Source of the DNA: JAWVFN01 sp963696625
GTDB taxonomy: Bacteria; Actinomycetota; Thermoleophilia; Solirubrobacterales; 70-9
NCBI GenBank assembly: GCA_963696625.1
Contig: CAVOKZ010000028.1
Location: 1 to 52,148, forward strand
Length of the DNA stretch: 52,148 nt
Direction of reading: 5' to 3'
Shown here piece after piece: positions 33,424 through 42,849 of the stretch. The translations under genes were made by a program, and so were the position numbers. The first letter of the stretch is position 1. Each line of letters opens with the position of its first letter. The notes beneath the pieces are model-generated. The model saw only the letters and a list, made by a program, of their open reading frames with translations. It was not told the origin of the DNA and ran no database searches.

Positions 33424-34496
33424 TCGACCAGCGAGACGTCATGCCCGAGCCCGCGGACGAGCTCGGCCGCGCGCTGCGCCTCGTCGGCGCCGGCGACCCA
33501 GACCGAGATCGCACCGGATCGCATGTCGGCGGCCGGGTAGAGGGCCATGTCCTCGATGTTGACGCTCTCGTTGCCGAGCGCCAGCGCCAGCTCGGCGACG
33601 ATGCCCGGGCGGTTGGGCACGCGGATTCGCAGCTCGACCAGCTCGCCGCCGGTCGAGGCCGCCTCGACCAGCGCCCGGCGGCTCTCGCCCGCGCCGGCGT
33701 GCCATGCGGAGAGCGCCTCGCCGTCCCCCTCGCGCAGCAGCGCGGCCGCCTTCTCCAAGCGAGCGATCACCGAATCGATCTCGCTCGCCACCACCTCGCG
33801 GTTGGAGACGAAGATGTCAGCCCAGATCGGCGGGTTGGCGCCGGCGACGCGCGTGGTGTCGCGGAAGCTCGGGCCGACGTCGGGCAGCCGGTCGGACTCG
33901 CCGCCCAGCTCCTCGGCCGCCTGCTCGGTGAGGACGTTGGCGAGCACGTGAGGCAGGTGGCTCACCGTCGCCATCAACCGGTCGTGCGCCTCGGCCTCGA
34001 TCGCCTGCGGACGAGCGCCGATCTCAGCCAGAGTCCGCTGCAGGCGGTCGTAGAGGATCCCCTCGGTCGCTTCGGTCGGGGTCAGGTACCAGCGGGCGCC
34101 CTCGAGCAGATCCGCGTGGGCGTTCTCGACACCGGCTGTCTCGGCACCCGCCAGCGGGTGTCCCCCGATGAACCTCGGCTGGTGGGCCAGGCTCGCGACG
34201 AGCTCGCGCTTGGTCGAGCCGACGTCGGTGACCGCGACCCCCTCGCCCGTGGCCTCGAGCGCCTCGGCGACGAGGCCGGGCAGGACGCCGACGGGCGCTG
34301 CGCAGAACACGAGCTCCGCCCCCTCGACTGCCTCGGCGAGGGTCGGCGCCGAGGAGCTGATCGCGCCGAGCTCCAGCGCCTGGCCGGCGACGCCGCCGTC
34401 GGGATCGAAGCCGGAGACCTCGGCACCGAGGCGCCGGCGCGCCGCGAGGCCGATCGACCCGCCGATCAGCCCGACGCCCAGAACGGCGATCCTCAT
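33420..34496 (-). CDS. tyrA: Prephenate dehydrogenase with C-terminal ACT domain
   Basis: 358 aa. The NAD-binding Rossmann start is VLGVGLIGGSIGLA (residues 5-18); catalytic-region GGHPLAGAETAGVENA and SHLPHVLANVL follow. From about residue 285, VELRIRVPNRPGIVAELALALG and NIEDMALYP form an ACT domain, suggesting feedback by tyrosine or another amino acid. It lies 7 bases after the DAHP synthase gene and is translationally coupled to aroA. Confidence 0.94.
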   Translation of the reverse strand: MRIAVLGVGLIGGSIGLAARRRLGAEVSGFDPDGGVAGQALELGAISSSAPTLAEAVEGAELVFCAAPVGVLPGLVAEALEATGEGVAVTDVGSTKRELVASLAHQPRFIGGHPLAGAETAGVENAHADLLEGARWYLTPTEATEGILYDRLQRTLAEIGARPQAIEAEAHDRLMATVSHLPHVLANVLTEQAAEELGGESDRLPDVGPSFRDTTRVAGANPPIWADIFVSNREVVASEIDSVIARLEKAAALLREGDGEALSAWHAGAGESRRALVEAASTGGELVELRIRVPNRPGIVAELALALGNESVNIEDMALYPAADMRSGAISVWVAGADEAQRAAELVRGLGHDVSLVE

Positions 34497-34503
34497 GGTC
34501 GTC

Positions 34504-35601
<1,098 letters not shown>

Positions 35602-35810
35602 TCGCAGGTCTTCTTTCTACTCGGTACGGGCAGGGTCCTGTGCCTTAGCGGCGTCCGGTGAGCGAGGAAATGCGGGTGCCGCGGGGGCGCGGCGGCCGGA
35701 CGCCTAGGTAAATCGCCAGAAGTAGAAATACGAGACAGCGGCAGGCTGACGCGAGACGAGCCGATCGCCTGAGTTCCGTGAAGGCTCATGTGGGGCGTCA
35801 GGGCGCTGCA
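35602..35810 (-). promoter_or_regulatory. Long leader region upstream of the DAHP synthase gene
   Basis: The longest gap in the window. GGCGTCCGG (35650-35658) pairs with CCGGACGCC (35696-35704) around a 37-base loop containing a GC-only patch. I see no aromatic-codon-rich leader peptide, T box or clear terminator with a T tract. The region may hold a promoter or structured 5' leader controlling aroG-tyrA-aroA. Confidence 0.35.
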
Positions 35811-36914
35811 TCAGTCCAAACTTTGTAGCACGCCGCGCAAGGCCTCGATGAACTTCTCGTTCTGCGGCCGTGTCCCATAGGTGACGCGGAAGTGTCCGGC
35901 GCCGCCGAGCGGCGTCCCGGCGCGGACGGCGACACCGGCGCGGCCGAGGCCGTCGATCACCGCGGCCTCGTCGAGGTCACCGAGCGACACCCAGGAGAAG
36001 TTCGCGTGCGAGCCCGGCGCCTCGAGCCCCAGCTCGCCGAGCTGCTCCTCCACCCACATCCGCTCGACCAGGTTCTTCTCGACCCGGTCGACGACGTCGT
36101 CCTGGTGGAGGATCGCCTCGGCGGCGGCCGCCTCGGCGATCGAGTTGATCCTGTACGGCTGGCGCACGGCGTCGACGGCGGCGCGGAACTGGGGCGCCGA
36201 GAGCGAGTAGCCGACCCGCAGCCCGGCGAGGCCGTAGCACTTGCTGAACGTGCGCAGGAGCACCACGTTGGGGAAGCGCTTGAGCAGGTCCACGGTCGTC
36301 TCCGGGTCGTCGTTGGTCTGGTACTCGATGTAGGCCTCGTCGAGGATCACCGTCGTTCGGGCTGGGACCTCCGCGCAGAAGGCGGCGATCTCCTTCGCCT
36401 CGATGTGGGTCCCCGTCGGGTTGTTGGGGTTGCAGACGAGCAGCAGCTGGGTCGCGGCCGTGACCTCGGCGAGCATCGCCTCGAGGTCGTGGACGTCGCC
36501 GTCGGCGAGCGGCACGCGGATCTCGCGGGCGCCCGAGAGCGCCGGCAGGTACGGGTACATCGAGAACGCGGGCCAGGCGTAGACGATCTCGTCGCCGGGC
36601 TGGCAGAGCGCGATCGCGGCCGCGAGCAGGATCTCGCACGACCCGTTGGCGAGCGAGACGCTGCCGGGATCGACGCCGTGGCGGTCGGCGATCCTGCCCC
36701 GCAGCAGCCGGGCGGTCGGGTCCGGGTAGAGGTTGACCGTCGCCGCGGCCTCGTGGATCGCCTCGACCACCTTCGGGTGGGGCGGGAACGGCGACTCGTT
36801 CGAGGCGAGCTTGACCGCCTCGCCGGACTCGGCGGCGGCCTGCGCGTCCTCGAGCGGGGTGCCCGGCTCGTAGTGGGGCATGCGGGCGAGCTTGTCGGCG
36901 AAGGTGACGCTCAT
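35811..36914 (-). CDS. hisC: HisC-family aminotransferase (histidinol-phosphate/aromatic)
   Basis: 367-aa PLP fold-type I aminotransferase. Motifs: LASNESPFPPHPKV (about 36-49), NLYPDPTARLLR, CNPNNPTGT, LDEAYIEY and the PLP-lysine TFSKCYGLAGLRVGY (about 219-233). In histidine operons this family is histidinol-phosphate aminotransferase. Here it lies between aroH and the DAHP synthase gene, so aromatic 2-oxo-acid transamination (phenylpyruvate or hydroxyphenylpyruvate) is at least as likely. No his genes are nearby. Confidence 0.9.
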   Translation of the reverse strand: MSVTFADKLARMPHYEPGTPLEDAQAAAESGEAVKLASNESPFPPHPKVVEAIHEAAATVNLYPDPTARLLRGRIADRHGVDPGSVSLANGSCEILLAAAIALCQPGDEIVYAWPAFSMYPYLPALSGAREIRVPLADGDVHDLEAMLAEVTAATQLLLVCNPNNPTGTHIEAKEIAAFCAEVPARTTVILDEAYIEYQTNDDPETTVDLLKRFPNVVLLRTFSKCYGLAGLRVGYSLSAPQFRAAVDAVRQPYRINSIAEAAAAEAILHQDDVVDRVEKNLVERMWVEEQLGELGLEAPGSHANFSWVSLGDLDEAAVIDGLGRAGVAVRAGTPLGGAGHFRVTYGTRPQNEKFIEALRGVLQSLD

Positions 36915-36918
36915 CGGC

Positions 36919-37302
36919 TCATTGTGCCGCGTGGAGGTCCGAGCGCAGCGCCTCGGCCCCGTTGAGGTAGGTGTGGGCGGGCGCGTGGCCGGCCGGCGCG
37001 TAGTAGTGGACGAGGACGCGGATTACCCGCTCCATCGAGCCCGGTACCGGCATCTCGCGCGCGCAGAGCAGCGGCACCGAGTCGAGCCCCACCTTGCGGG
37101 CCGCGACCGCGGGGAACTCGGCGTCGAGATCGTCGGTCGCCGTGAACACGCAGCTGACCATCGCCTCGGGCTCGAGGGCATTGCGGTCGATCAGCTCGCG
37201 CATCAGCTCCTCGCTCGCGACGAGAATCGAGGAGGCGTCGTTGCGCTCGACCTGGGTGGCGCCGCGCACGGCCCACAGCCTCTGTTCAGCTGGCTCACTC
37301 AC
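36919..37302 (-). CDS. aroH: Monofunctional AroH-type chorismate mutase
   Basis: 127-aa trimeric-type mutase converting chorismate to prephenate. It aligns with B. subtilis AroH: LWAVRGATQVERNDASSI (Arg of the active site in VRGAT), FTATDDLDAEFPAVAARKVG, CAREMPVPGSMERVIRVLV and HTYLNGAEALRSDL. GTG 37302 overlaps the rluB stop by 8 bases. Its product feeds TyrA downstream. Confidence 0.93.
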   Translation of the reverse strand: MSEPAEQRLWAVRGATQVERNDASSILVASEELMRELIDRNALEPEAMVSCVFTATDDLDAEFPAVAARKVGLDSVPLLCAREMPVPGSMERVIRVLVHYYAPAGHAPAHTYLNGAEALRSDLHAAQ

Positions 37303-37993
37303 CCCCCGAATCCTCCCAGAGCGCGGCGACCTCCTCGGCCGTCAGCTTGCGCGCCGCCCCCGGATCGAGGTCGCCGAGCCCGAGCGAGCCGATGCGCAGG
37401 CGGCGAAGCTCGGTCACGCCATTGCCCACCGCCTCCGCCATGCGGCGCAGCTGCCGGTTGCGGCCTTCGCGGATCGTGACCTCCAGCTCGCGCTCGCCGA
37501 CGGGCTCGACCTCGGCCGGCCCGGTCGGGCCGTCGTCGAGCTCGACCCCCGCTCGTAAGGAGCCGACCTGCTCGGCGGACGGCGGCCGCGTCAGTACCAC
37601 GCGGTAGGTCTTCGGCACCTCGTAGCGTGGATGGGTGAGGCGGTTGGCGAGGTCGCCGTCGTTGGTCAGCAGCAGCAAGCCGCTCGAGTCGGCGTCGAGG
37701 CGGCCGACCGGGTAGAGGCGGACGTCGGTGTCGACGAGCTCGACCACGGCCTGCCGCTCCCCCGGCTCGCTGGCGGTGGAGACGACGCCGACCGGCTTGT
37801 GCACGGCCCAGACCTCGGTCTCCTCGGGGCTGACCGCCTCGCCGTCGATCGCGACGCCGCTGGTCTCGTCGACGTCGCGCGCGGGGTCGGTCACCACCTC
37901 GCCGCCGACGGTCACCCTCCCCGCCGCGACCAGCGCCTCCGAAGCCCGGCGCGATGCAACCCCGCTGCGGGCCAGGAACTTCGCCAGCCTCAT
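37295..37993 (-). CDS. rluB: RluB/RsuA-family rRNA pseudouridine synthase
   Basis: 232 aa. N-terminal S4 RNA-binding domain MRLAKFLARSGVASRRASEALVAAGRVTVGG (1-31), linker VHKPVGVVSTA and catalytic GRLDADSSGLLLLTNDG with the essential Asp. A C-terminal REGRNRQLRRMAEAVG motif follows. ATG 37993 overlaps the stop of the CSLREA gene (ATGA). It normally follows scpB; here two envelope genes intervene. Confidence 0.95.
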   Translation of the reverse strand: MRLAKFLARSGVASRRASEALVAAGRVTVGGEVVTDPARDVDETSGVAIDGEAVSPEETEVWAVHKPVGVVSTASEPGERQAVVELVDTDVRLYPVGRLDADSSGLLLLTNDGDLANRLTHPRYEVPKTYRVVLTRPPSAEQVGSLRAGVELDDGPTGPAEVEPVGERELEVTIREGRNRQLRRMAEAVGNGVTELRRLRIGSLGLGDLDPGAARKLTAEEVAALWEDSGGE

Positions 37994-39783
37994 TGCTGCT
38001 TCAGCTTGTCCTTGCCCTTGCCGCCCTTGAGCTTGTCCTTGCCCTTGCCGCCGACCAACAGGTCGCGCCCCGGGCCGCCGGAGAGCTTGTCTTTGCCCTC
38101 CTCGCCGCGGAGCTTGTCGTTGCCCCGCCCGCCGGCGACCGTGTCGTTGCCGGCCCCCGCGCAGACGAGGTCGTTGCCGCCGAGTCCGGCGATCACGTCG
38201 TTGCCGCCGAGTCCGGCGATTACGTCGGCCGCCGGCGTCCCACGCAGGACGTCGTTGCCCGGTGTCCCGACGATCGACGCACCGACCGCCCTGCACAACG
38301 GCGCCGGCGAGGCTTCGACCGCGCCGATGTCACAGCGCCCGCCGACCGGGCGCGCGACCCCGCGCTGGTCGGTCGACACGATGCAGCCGGCGAGCGCATT
38401 TACCGCGGGGCTGAAGGTGACCGGCAGCCGCGTCCGGGTCGGCCCGCCGGTGAAGCGCAGCGGCCCGAGCACCGGCTCGGTCCCGAGCAGATCCGAGCTC
38501 CCCGACCCGCAGCTGGTCCCGGAGTCGAGGTTGCCGCCGCCGCTGAGCCGCGGGCCGTCACCGCCACAACCCACCGGCGGGTTGCCCGAAAGGATCGTGC
38601 CGCGCAAGACGAGCGTGCTCGAACCGTTCACGTCGGCCTCGTTGTCGACGCCGCCTCCGCCGGAGAGCGCCGAGTTCTCCGAAACGGTTACCGCGGTCAG
38701 GTCCGTGGAAGCGGCCGAGTCGAAGACGCGGATGCCGCCGCCCCGGCAACCGGCCGAGTTGCCGGAGATCGTCGAGTTGACGAGCGCCAGTCCGCCACCG
38801 CCGGGCGCGGACTGCTCGATCGCCCCACCGTCCCCTGCCCCGCCGCCGCAGGTTCCGCCGGCGCGGTTGGCGCTCAGGGTGGACGCGACGATCACGCCGC
38901 CCGAGGAGCTCTGGATCCCGCCTCCGCTCAGCGCCTCGTTCGAGTCGAGCGTCGACTTCTCGAGGCTGAGGCCGCCCGCATTCGAGATACCGCCCCCGTC
39001 GCCCGCCGTTACCTCATTGGCGGAGATTTCGGACGCGGAGAACGCTGCCGAGGCTCCGCTCTCGACCCGGACCCCGCCCCCGTCGACGACCGCCTCGTTG
39101 GCCGCGAGCCGACTGGAGGCAACAGTCAGCGACGAACCCGCCTGCTCGACGGCGCCGCCCGACCCCGACGCGGAGTTATCGCTGAGCAGGGTCTCGGAGA
39201 GGCTGAGAACTCCGTCGCTGCGAATCGCGCCGCCGTCCGCCGCCTCGGAGGAGACGACCGTGGCGCGCTCGAGGGCCAGCGTCGCGTCGCTCTCGAGCGA
39301 GGAGATCGCGCCGCCGTCGGAGGCCCCGGCGTCGCCGTCGGCAATCGTCAGGTCGCGGAGCGTGACGGCGACCGGGTCGAGACCCTCGCGGAGGTCAAGT
39401 GCCCGGTCGAGGTCGTTCGCGTCGATGCAGGTCGTCGAGGCGGCGAGGCACTCGGAGCCGTTGCCGTCACCGGCGAGGATCAAGCTGCCGGTGATGTCGA
39501 TATCCCCCCCCAGGTTGGCGTTCTCGCCGGGGGAGCCGAGCGACAGGGTGAACGGCCCGGCCGGCATCTCGACGACGTCGCTGCCGTAGGCCCCCTCGCC
39601 GGTGCAGTTGTCGAAGTCGGCGTCGCCGTTGGCGGACTCGACTGCCTCGCGCAGTGAGCACCCGGTGCCCGAGCCGTACTCGTCGCCGGTCGTCGTGACC
39701 GGAATCGTCGCCGCCGTCGCCGGACTCGCGGCGAGGCCGAACAGGACCAGCGCCGTCGCCGCCACCCCCGGCGATCTCAGCAT
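37990..39783 (-). CDS. Secreted CSLREA / parallel-beta-helix protein with RTX repeats
   Basis: 597 aa. Signal peptide MLRSPGVAATALVLFGLAA (cleavage near ATAA). The CSLREAVESANG motif (about 45-56) defines a CSLREA domain. About ten beta-helix turns of the pattern SxxxxNxAxxGGGI follow, then a choice-of-anchor-Q-like block (DQRGVARPVGGRCDIGAVE). C-terminal RTX-like repeats (GGNDVIAGLGGNDLVCAG...) become lysine-rich (GGKGKDKLK) at the end, where calcium ligands are lost. Probably cell-surface or extracellular; function unknown. It overlaps the amidase gene by 7 bases and rluB by 4. Confidence 0.88.
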   Translation of the reverse strand: MLRSPGVAATALVLFGLAASPATAATIPVTTTGDEYGSGTGCSLREAVESANGDADFDNCTGEGAYGSDVVEMPAGPFTLSLGSPGENANLGGDIDITGSLILAGDGNGSECLAASTTCIDANDLDRALDLREGLDPVAVTLRDLTIADGDAGASDGGAISSLESDATLALERATVVSSEAADGGAIRSDGVLSLSETLLSDNSASGSGGAVEQAGSSLTVASSRLAANEAVVDGGGVRVESGASAAFSASEISANEVTAGDGGGISNAGGLSLEKSTLDSNEALSGGGIQSSSGGVIVASTLSANRAGGTCGGGAGDGGAIEQSAPGGGGLALVNSTISGNSAGCRGGGIRVFDSAASTDLTAVTVSENSALSGGGGVDNEADVNGSSTLVLRGTILSGNPPVGCGGDGPRLSGGGNLDSGTSCGSGSSDLLGTEPVLGPLRFTGGPTRTRLPVTFSPAVNALAGCIVSTDQRGVARPVGGRCDIGAVEASPAPLCRAVGASIVGTPGNDVLRGTPAADVIAGLGGNDVIAGLGGNDLVCAGAGNDTVAGGRGNDKLRGEEGKDKLSGGPGRDLLVGGKGKDKLKGGKGKDKLKQQ

Positions 39784-40466
39784 GTCCCGCGGCCGGAGAG
39801 CTTGCGACGGTACCTCTCCATGGCTGCGTGGGTCATGTCGCCGTGCGTCTGCTTCTTCAGCGACGGCACGAGCTCCTTGTGGAAGGGCGAGCTGAGGCTC
39901 TCGTTGTGGCCGATCACGTTCTGGAGCGCGATCCCGAAGCGGCACTGGAGATAGTGCGTCAGCCGCAGCGACGCCTTGAGCTCAGCCGGCCGGTTGAGGA
40001 CGTCGGAGTCGCTGAAGCCGACGTGCTCGATCCCGATCGCCGTGTAGTTGAGGCCGACGGTATGGCGGCAGCGGATGTTGAGCGGCACGAACTGCCAGAT
40101 CTTGCCCGTGGGACCGATGGCGAAGTGCGAGCAGACGCCGGGCAGCTGGTGGAGCTCGACATCGGGCCGGTCGGGCGCAAAGGTGTTGTAGATCGCCCGG
40201 AGGTTGCTCGTCACCGAGTAGTGCTCGACGATCACCTGCGGGCTCGAGAGCAGGAAGGTGTTGTCGCCGTAGTGGCGCTGCGAGTAGGCGGCCATCTCGT
40301 TCTTTCGCTTCTGAGGGAACGGGATGGGGCGCTTCTTCAATGCCGGCTTGATCGCCGGCTTCGGCGCCGCCGCGACCGCGACCTCGGGACCGGGAGCGCT
40401 CGAGGCGGCCCCCGCCGCGAGCGCCGCGGCGCTCACCGCCAGCGCGATCAGGCGAGCCGGAAGCAC
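39777..40466 (-). CDS. Secreted N-acetylmuramoyl-L-alanine amidase (Amidase_2/PGRP fold)
   Basis: 229 aa from GTG 40466, chosen because it gives a signal peptide (LIALAVSAAALAAGAASSA) and starts 4 bases after scpB. After a basic Pro/Lys linker (PKPAIKPALKKRPIPFPQKR) the amidase domain shows VIVEHYSVTSNL (first zinc His), CSHFAIGPTGKIWQFVPLN, RHTVGLNYTAIGIEHVG and VIGHNESLSSPFHKE. It probably cleaves the stem peptide from peptidoglycan. Placed between scpB and a secreted beta-helix gene, it may link wall remodelling with the division-related operon (inference). Confidence 0.85.
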   Translation of the reverse strand: MLPARLIALAVSAAALAAGAASSAPGPEVAVAAAPKPAIKPALKKRPIPFPQKRKNEMAAYSQRHYGDNTFLLSSPQVIVEHYSVTSNLRAIYNTFAPDRPDVELHQLPGVCSHFAIGPTGKIWQFVPLNIRCRHTVGLNYTAIGIEHVGFSDSDVLNRPAELKASLRLTHYLQCRFGIALQNVIGHNESLSSPFHKELVPSLKKQTHGDMTHAAMERYRRKLSGRGTC

Positions 40467-40470
40467 AGGG

Positions 40471-41055
40471 TCAGCCCGCTCGCTGCTCGCCGGCCTTGAG
40501 CAGGCGCTCGCGCAGCGCCCGCTCGTCCTCCGGCGTCGGGTCGAACTGCGCCGCATCGGGCAGCGCGTCGAGGCCCGAGAGCCCGAAGAGCTTCTCGAAC
40601 AGCGGTGTCGTGGCGTAGGTGACCGCGCCGAACTGCGAGCGCCCGGACTCCTCGATCAGGCCGCGCTCGGTGAGCGTGCCGACGGCCGAGTCGGAGGCGA
40701 CGCCGCGGATGCGGGCGATCTCCGGCCGCGAGACCGGCTGCAGGTAGGCGACGATCGCCAGCACCTCGGCCTGCGCCTGGGAGAGCGGCGGCGTGCGCGG
40801 CTTTCTCAGCAGCCGCCGCGCCGCGTCCTCGGTGTCGGGCGAGGCCGCGAACGTGTAGCCGCCGGCGACCTTGCGCAGCTCGACGCCCCGCCTCTCGCCG
40901 TCGTAGTGGGCCTCGAGCTTCTCGAGCGCGGCCATCACGGCCTCCTCATCGGCCTCGCACGCCTCGGCGAGCTCCTCCGCGGCGACCGGGTCGGGTGAGA
41001 GGAAGAGCAGCGCCTCGACGTTCTTGCTCAATTGCAGTGCAGTCATGTCGGTCAC
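40471..41055 (-). CDS. scpB: Segregation and condensation protein ScpB
   Basis: 194-aa winged-helix kleisin-interacting subunit of SMC-ScpAB. Family blocks: LSKNVEALLFLSPDPVAAEEL (about 9-29), LRKVAGGYTFAASPD, LSQAQAEVLAIVAYLQPVSRPEIARIRGV and RGLIEESGRSQFGAVTYATT. GTG 41055 overlaps the scpA stop (GTGA). Confidence 0.95.
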   Translation of the reverse strand: MTDMTALQLSKNVEALLFLSPDPVAAEELAEACEADEEAVMAALEKLEAHYDGERRGVELRKVAGGYTFAASPDTEDAARRLLRKPRTPPLSQAQAEVLAIVAYLQPVSRPEIARIRGVASDSAVGTLTERGLIEESGRSQFGAVTYATTPLFEKLFGLSGLDALPDAAQFDPTPEDERALRERLLKAGEQRAG

Positions 41056-41771
41056 GTCTTCAACACCTCGATCGGCCCGAAGGAGTCCTTTTGGTTCCAG
41101 GTCGCCTCGCCGCGGCGGTGCATCTCGAGCAGCGCAAACAGGGTCACCGCCTGGGTCAGCCGGTCCTCGGCGCCGAAGGTGTCCTCGAAGTCGAACCGGG
41201 GCAGCTTCGCCAGCGCCTCGCGCAGGACGCCGAGCCGGCGCTGGAGCGAGACCGTGGGCCGGATGTGGGCGGTGCTCGGCTCCGGCGGCGGGGTCAGAAG
41301 GTCGCCGAGGGCCTCGCCGAGGCGATCGGGGTCATACACGGGCTTGGCCGCCTCGAGCGCCGCGCGGCGGATCTCCTTCGGCAGCGGCGCCGAGCGGTAG
41401 ATGTAGGGCAGCTCGGCCGTGAACATCTTCTCCATCGCCAGCGCCGCGTCGCGGTAGCGCCGGTACTCGAGCATCCGCGCCAGCAGCTCGTCGGCCGCCT
41501 CCTCGGGCCCGAACTCCTCGTCCTCCTCCTCGCCGGGAAGCAGCGCCCGCGACTTGAGCTCGAGCAGCGCCGCGATCAGGACCAGGAACTCGGTCGCCGA
41601 ATCGAGTTCGAGGCGGCCGCGCTCCTCGAGGTGCTCGATGTAGGCGACGACGATGTCGCCGAGCGAGACGTCGGCGAGGCTGATCTCCTCGCGCAGGACG
41701 ACCGCGAGCAGCAGATCGAATGGCCCCTGGAAGATGTCGAGGTCGAGGTCGAGCTGGGCGACCGAGGTCAC
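41052..41771 (-). CDS. scpA: Segregation and condensation protein ScpA
   Basis: 239-aa kleisin bridging the SMC head domains. It starts with the typical LDLDIFQGPFDLLLAVVLREEISLADVSL and has EFLVLIAALLELKSRALLP; the C-terminal winged helix (AVTLFALLEMHRRGEATWNQ) contacts the SMC head. GTG start at 41771, with TAGTGT (41779-41784) 7 bases upstream. Partner of smc (1-2777) and scpB. Confidence 0.95.
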   Translation of the reverse strand: MTSVAQLDLDLDIFQGPFDLLLAVVLREEISLADVSLGDIVVAYIEHLEERGRLELDSATEFLVLIAALLELKSRALLPGEEEDEEFGPEEAADELLARMLEYRRYRDAALAMEKMFTAELPYIYRSAPLPKEIRRAALEAAKPVYDPDRLGEALGDLLTPPPEPSTAHIRPTVSLQRRLGVLREALAKLPRFDFEDTFGAEDRLTQAVTLFALLEMHRRGEATWNQKDSFGPIEVLKT

Positions 41772-41778
41772 GGCAGTA

Positions 41779-41784
41779 ACACTA
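41779..41784 (-). promoter_or_regulatory. Candidate -10 (TAGTGT) for scpA
   Basis: TAGTGT ends 7 bases before the scpA GTG, in the 39-base gap after trpS; leaderless spacing. Confidence 0.45.
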
Positions 41785-41810
41785 GAGAGCGGCGCGGAGG
41801 ATGCTGCCGG

Positions 41811-42800
41811 TCAGACAGCCGGGCCCACGCCGATCGCCGCACGCACGTCGACGAGTGTTTCCGAGGCAATCGCCCGCGCCTTCCCGGCACCCACGGCGAG
41901 GATCCGCTCGAGCTCGGCCTCGTCGGGACGCAACTCCTCGTAGCGCCCGCGAACCGGCGCCAGGTAGTCGACCACCGCCTCGGCGACGGCCCCCTTGAAG
42001 TCGCCGTATCCGGACCCCTCGAACTCCTTCTCGACCTCCTCCGGCGTCGAGCCGCGGGCGACGGCGAGGATGTCGATCAGGTTGGCGATCCCCTCCTTGC
42101 CCTCGCCTCGCTTGACCTCGGAGCCCGAGTCGGTGACCGCCGACTTGATCTTCTTTGTCACGACCTTCGGGTCGTCGAGCACCAGCACCGTCCCGCCTTC
42201 GGTTCCACCGGTCGTCGACATCTTGTTCGCCGGCTCCTGGAGGTCCATGATCCGCGCGCCGACCTCGGGGATCCGCGCCTCGGGGATCACGAGGACGTCG
42301 CCGAAGCGCTCGTTGAAGCGGCGGGCGATCTCGCGCATCAGCTCGACGTGCTGGAGCTGGTCGTGTCCCACCGGCACCTCCTGCCCGCGGTAGGCGAGGA
42401 CGTCGGCGGCCATCAGCACCGGATAGAAGAAGAGCCCGGCGGAGACGAGCTCGCGCTGCTTCGCCGACTTCTCCTTGAACTGGGTCATTCGGTTGAGGTC
42501 GCCGTGGGAGGTGAGCGCCGCCAGGTACCAGGTGAGCTCGGTGTGCTCGCGCACGTCGGACTGGCGGAAGAGGATGCAGCGCTCGGGGTCGAGCCCGGCG
42601 GCGAGCAGGATCGCGGTCGTGTCGTAGACGCTCTCGCGCAGGGTCGCGGGCTCCCAGGGCACGGTCAGCGCGTGGAGGTCGACGATGCAGTAGATCGCCG
42701 GGTCGCCCTGCTCCTGACGTTCGACGTACTGGCGGATCGCGCCGATGTAGTTGCCGAGGTGCTTCTTGCCGGTCGGCTGGATGCCGCTGAAGATCTTCAT
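41811..42800 (-). CDS. trpS: Tryptophanyl-tRNA synthetase
   Basis: 329-aa class I synthetase. HIGH motif equivalent GKKHLGNYIGA (about 11-21), tryptophan-pocket DLHALTVPW, PVGHDQLQHVELMREIARRFN and the KMSKS equivalent NKMSTTGGTEGGT, as in other actinobacterial TrpRS. Length is normal. ATG 42800 with TAGACT 9 bases upstream. No T box precedes it. Confidence 0.96.
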   Translation of the reverse strand: MKIFSGIQPTGKKHLGNYIGAIRQYVERQEQGDPAIYCIVDLHALTVPWEPATLRESVYDTTAILLAAGLDPERCILFRQSDVREHTELTWYLAALTSHGDLNRMTQFKEKSAKQRELVSAGLFFYPVLMAADVLAYRGQEVPVGHDQLQHVELMREIARRFNERFGDVLVIPEARIPEVGARIMDLQEPANKMSTTGGTEGGTVLVLDDPKVVTKKIKSAVTDSGSEVKRGEGKEGIANLIDILAVARGSTPEEVEKEFEGSGYGDFKGAVAEAVVDYLAPVRGRYEELRPDEAELERILAVGAGKARAIASETLVDVRAAIGVGPAV

Positions 42801-42809
42801 CGCGGCGTG

Positions 42810-42815
42810 AGTCTA
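42810..42815 (-). promoter_or_regulatory. Candidate -10 (TAGACT) for trpS
   Basis: TAGACT ends 9 bases before the trpS ATG in the 49-base gap after the ABC permease gene. Confidence 0.45.
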
Positions 42816-42849
42816 GGCGCCGACCTCGACGGGCTCGGCTTCGCCCCCC

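Noticed and set aside
38100..38230. Direct repeats (GCCGCCGAGTCCGGCGAT) considered as a CRISPR or satellite
   Set aside because: They are the in-frame RTX codon repeats of the CSLREA protein, without unique spacers.
41811..42800. TrpRS KMSTT instead of KMSKS as a defective active site
   Set aside because: The KMST(T/S)GG form is usual in actinobacterial TrpRS, so it is not unusual here.
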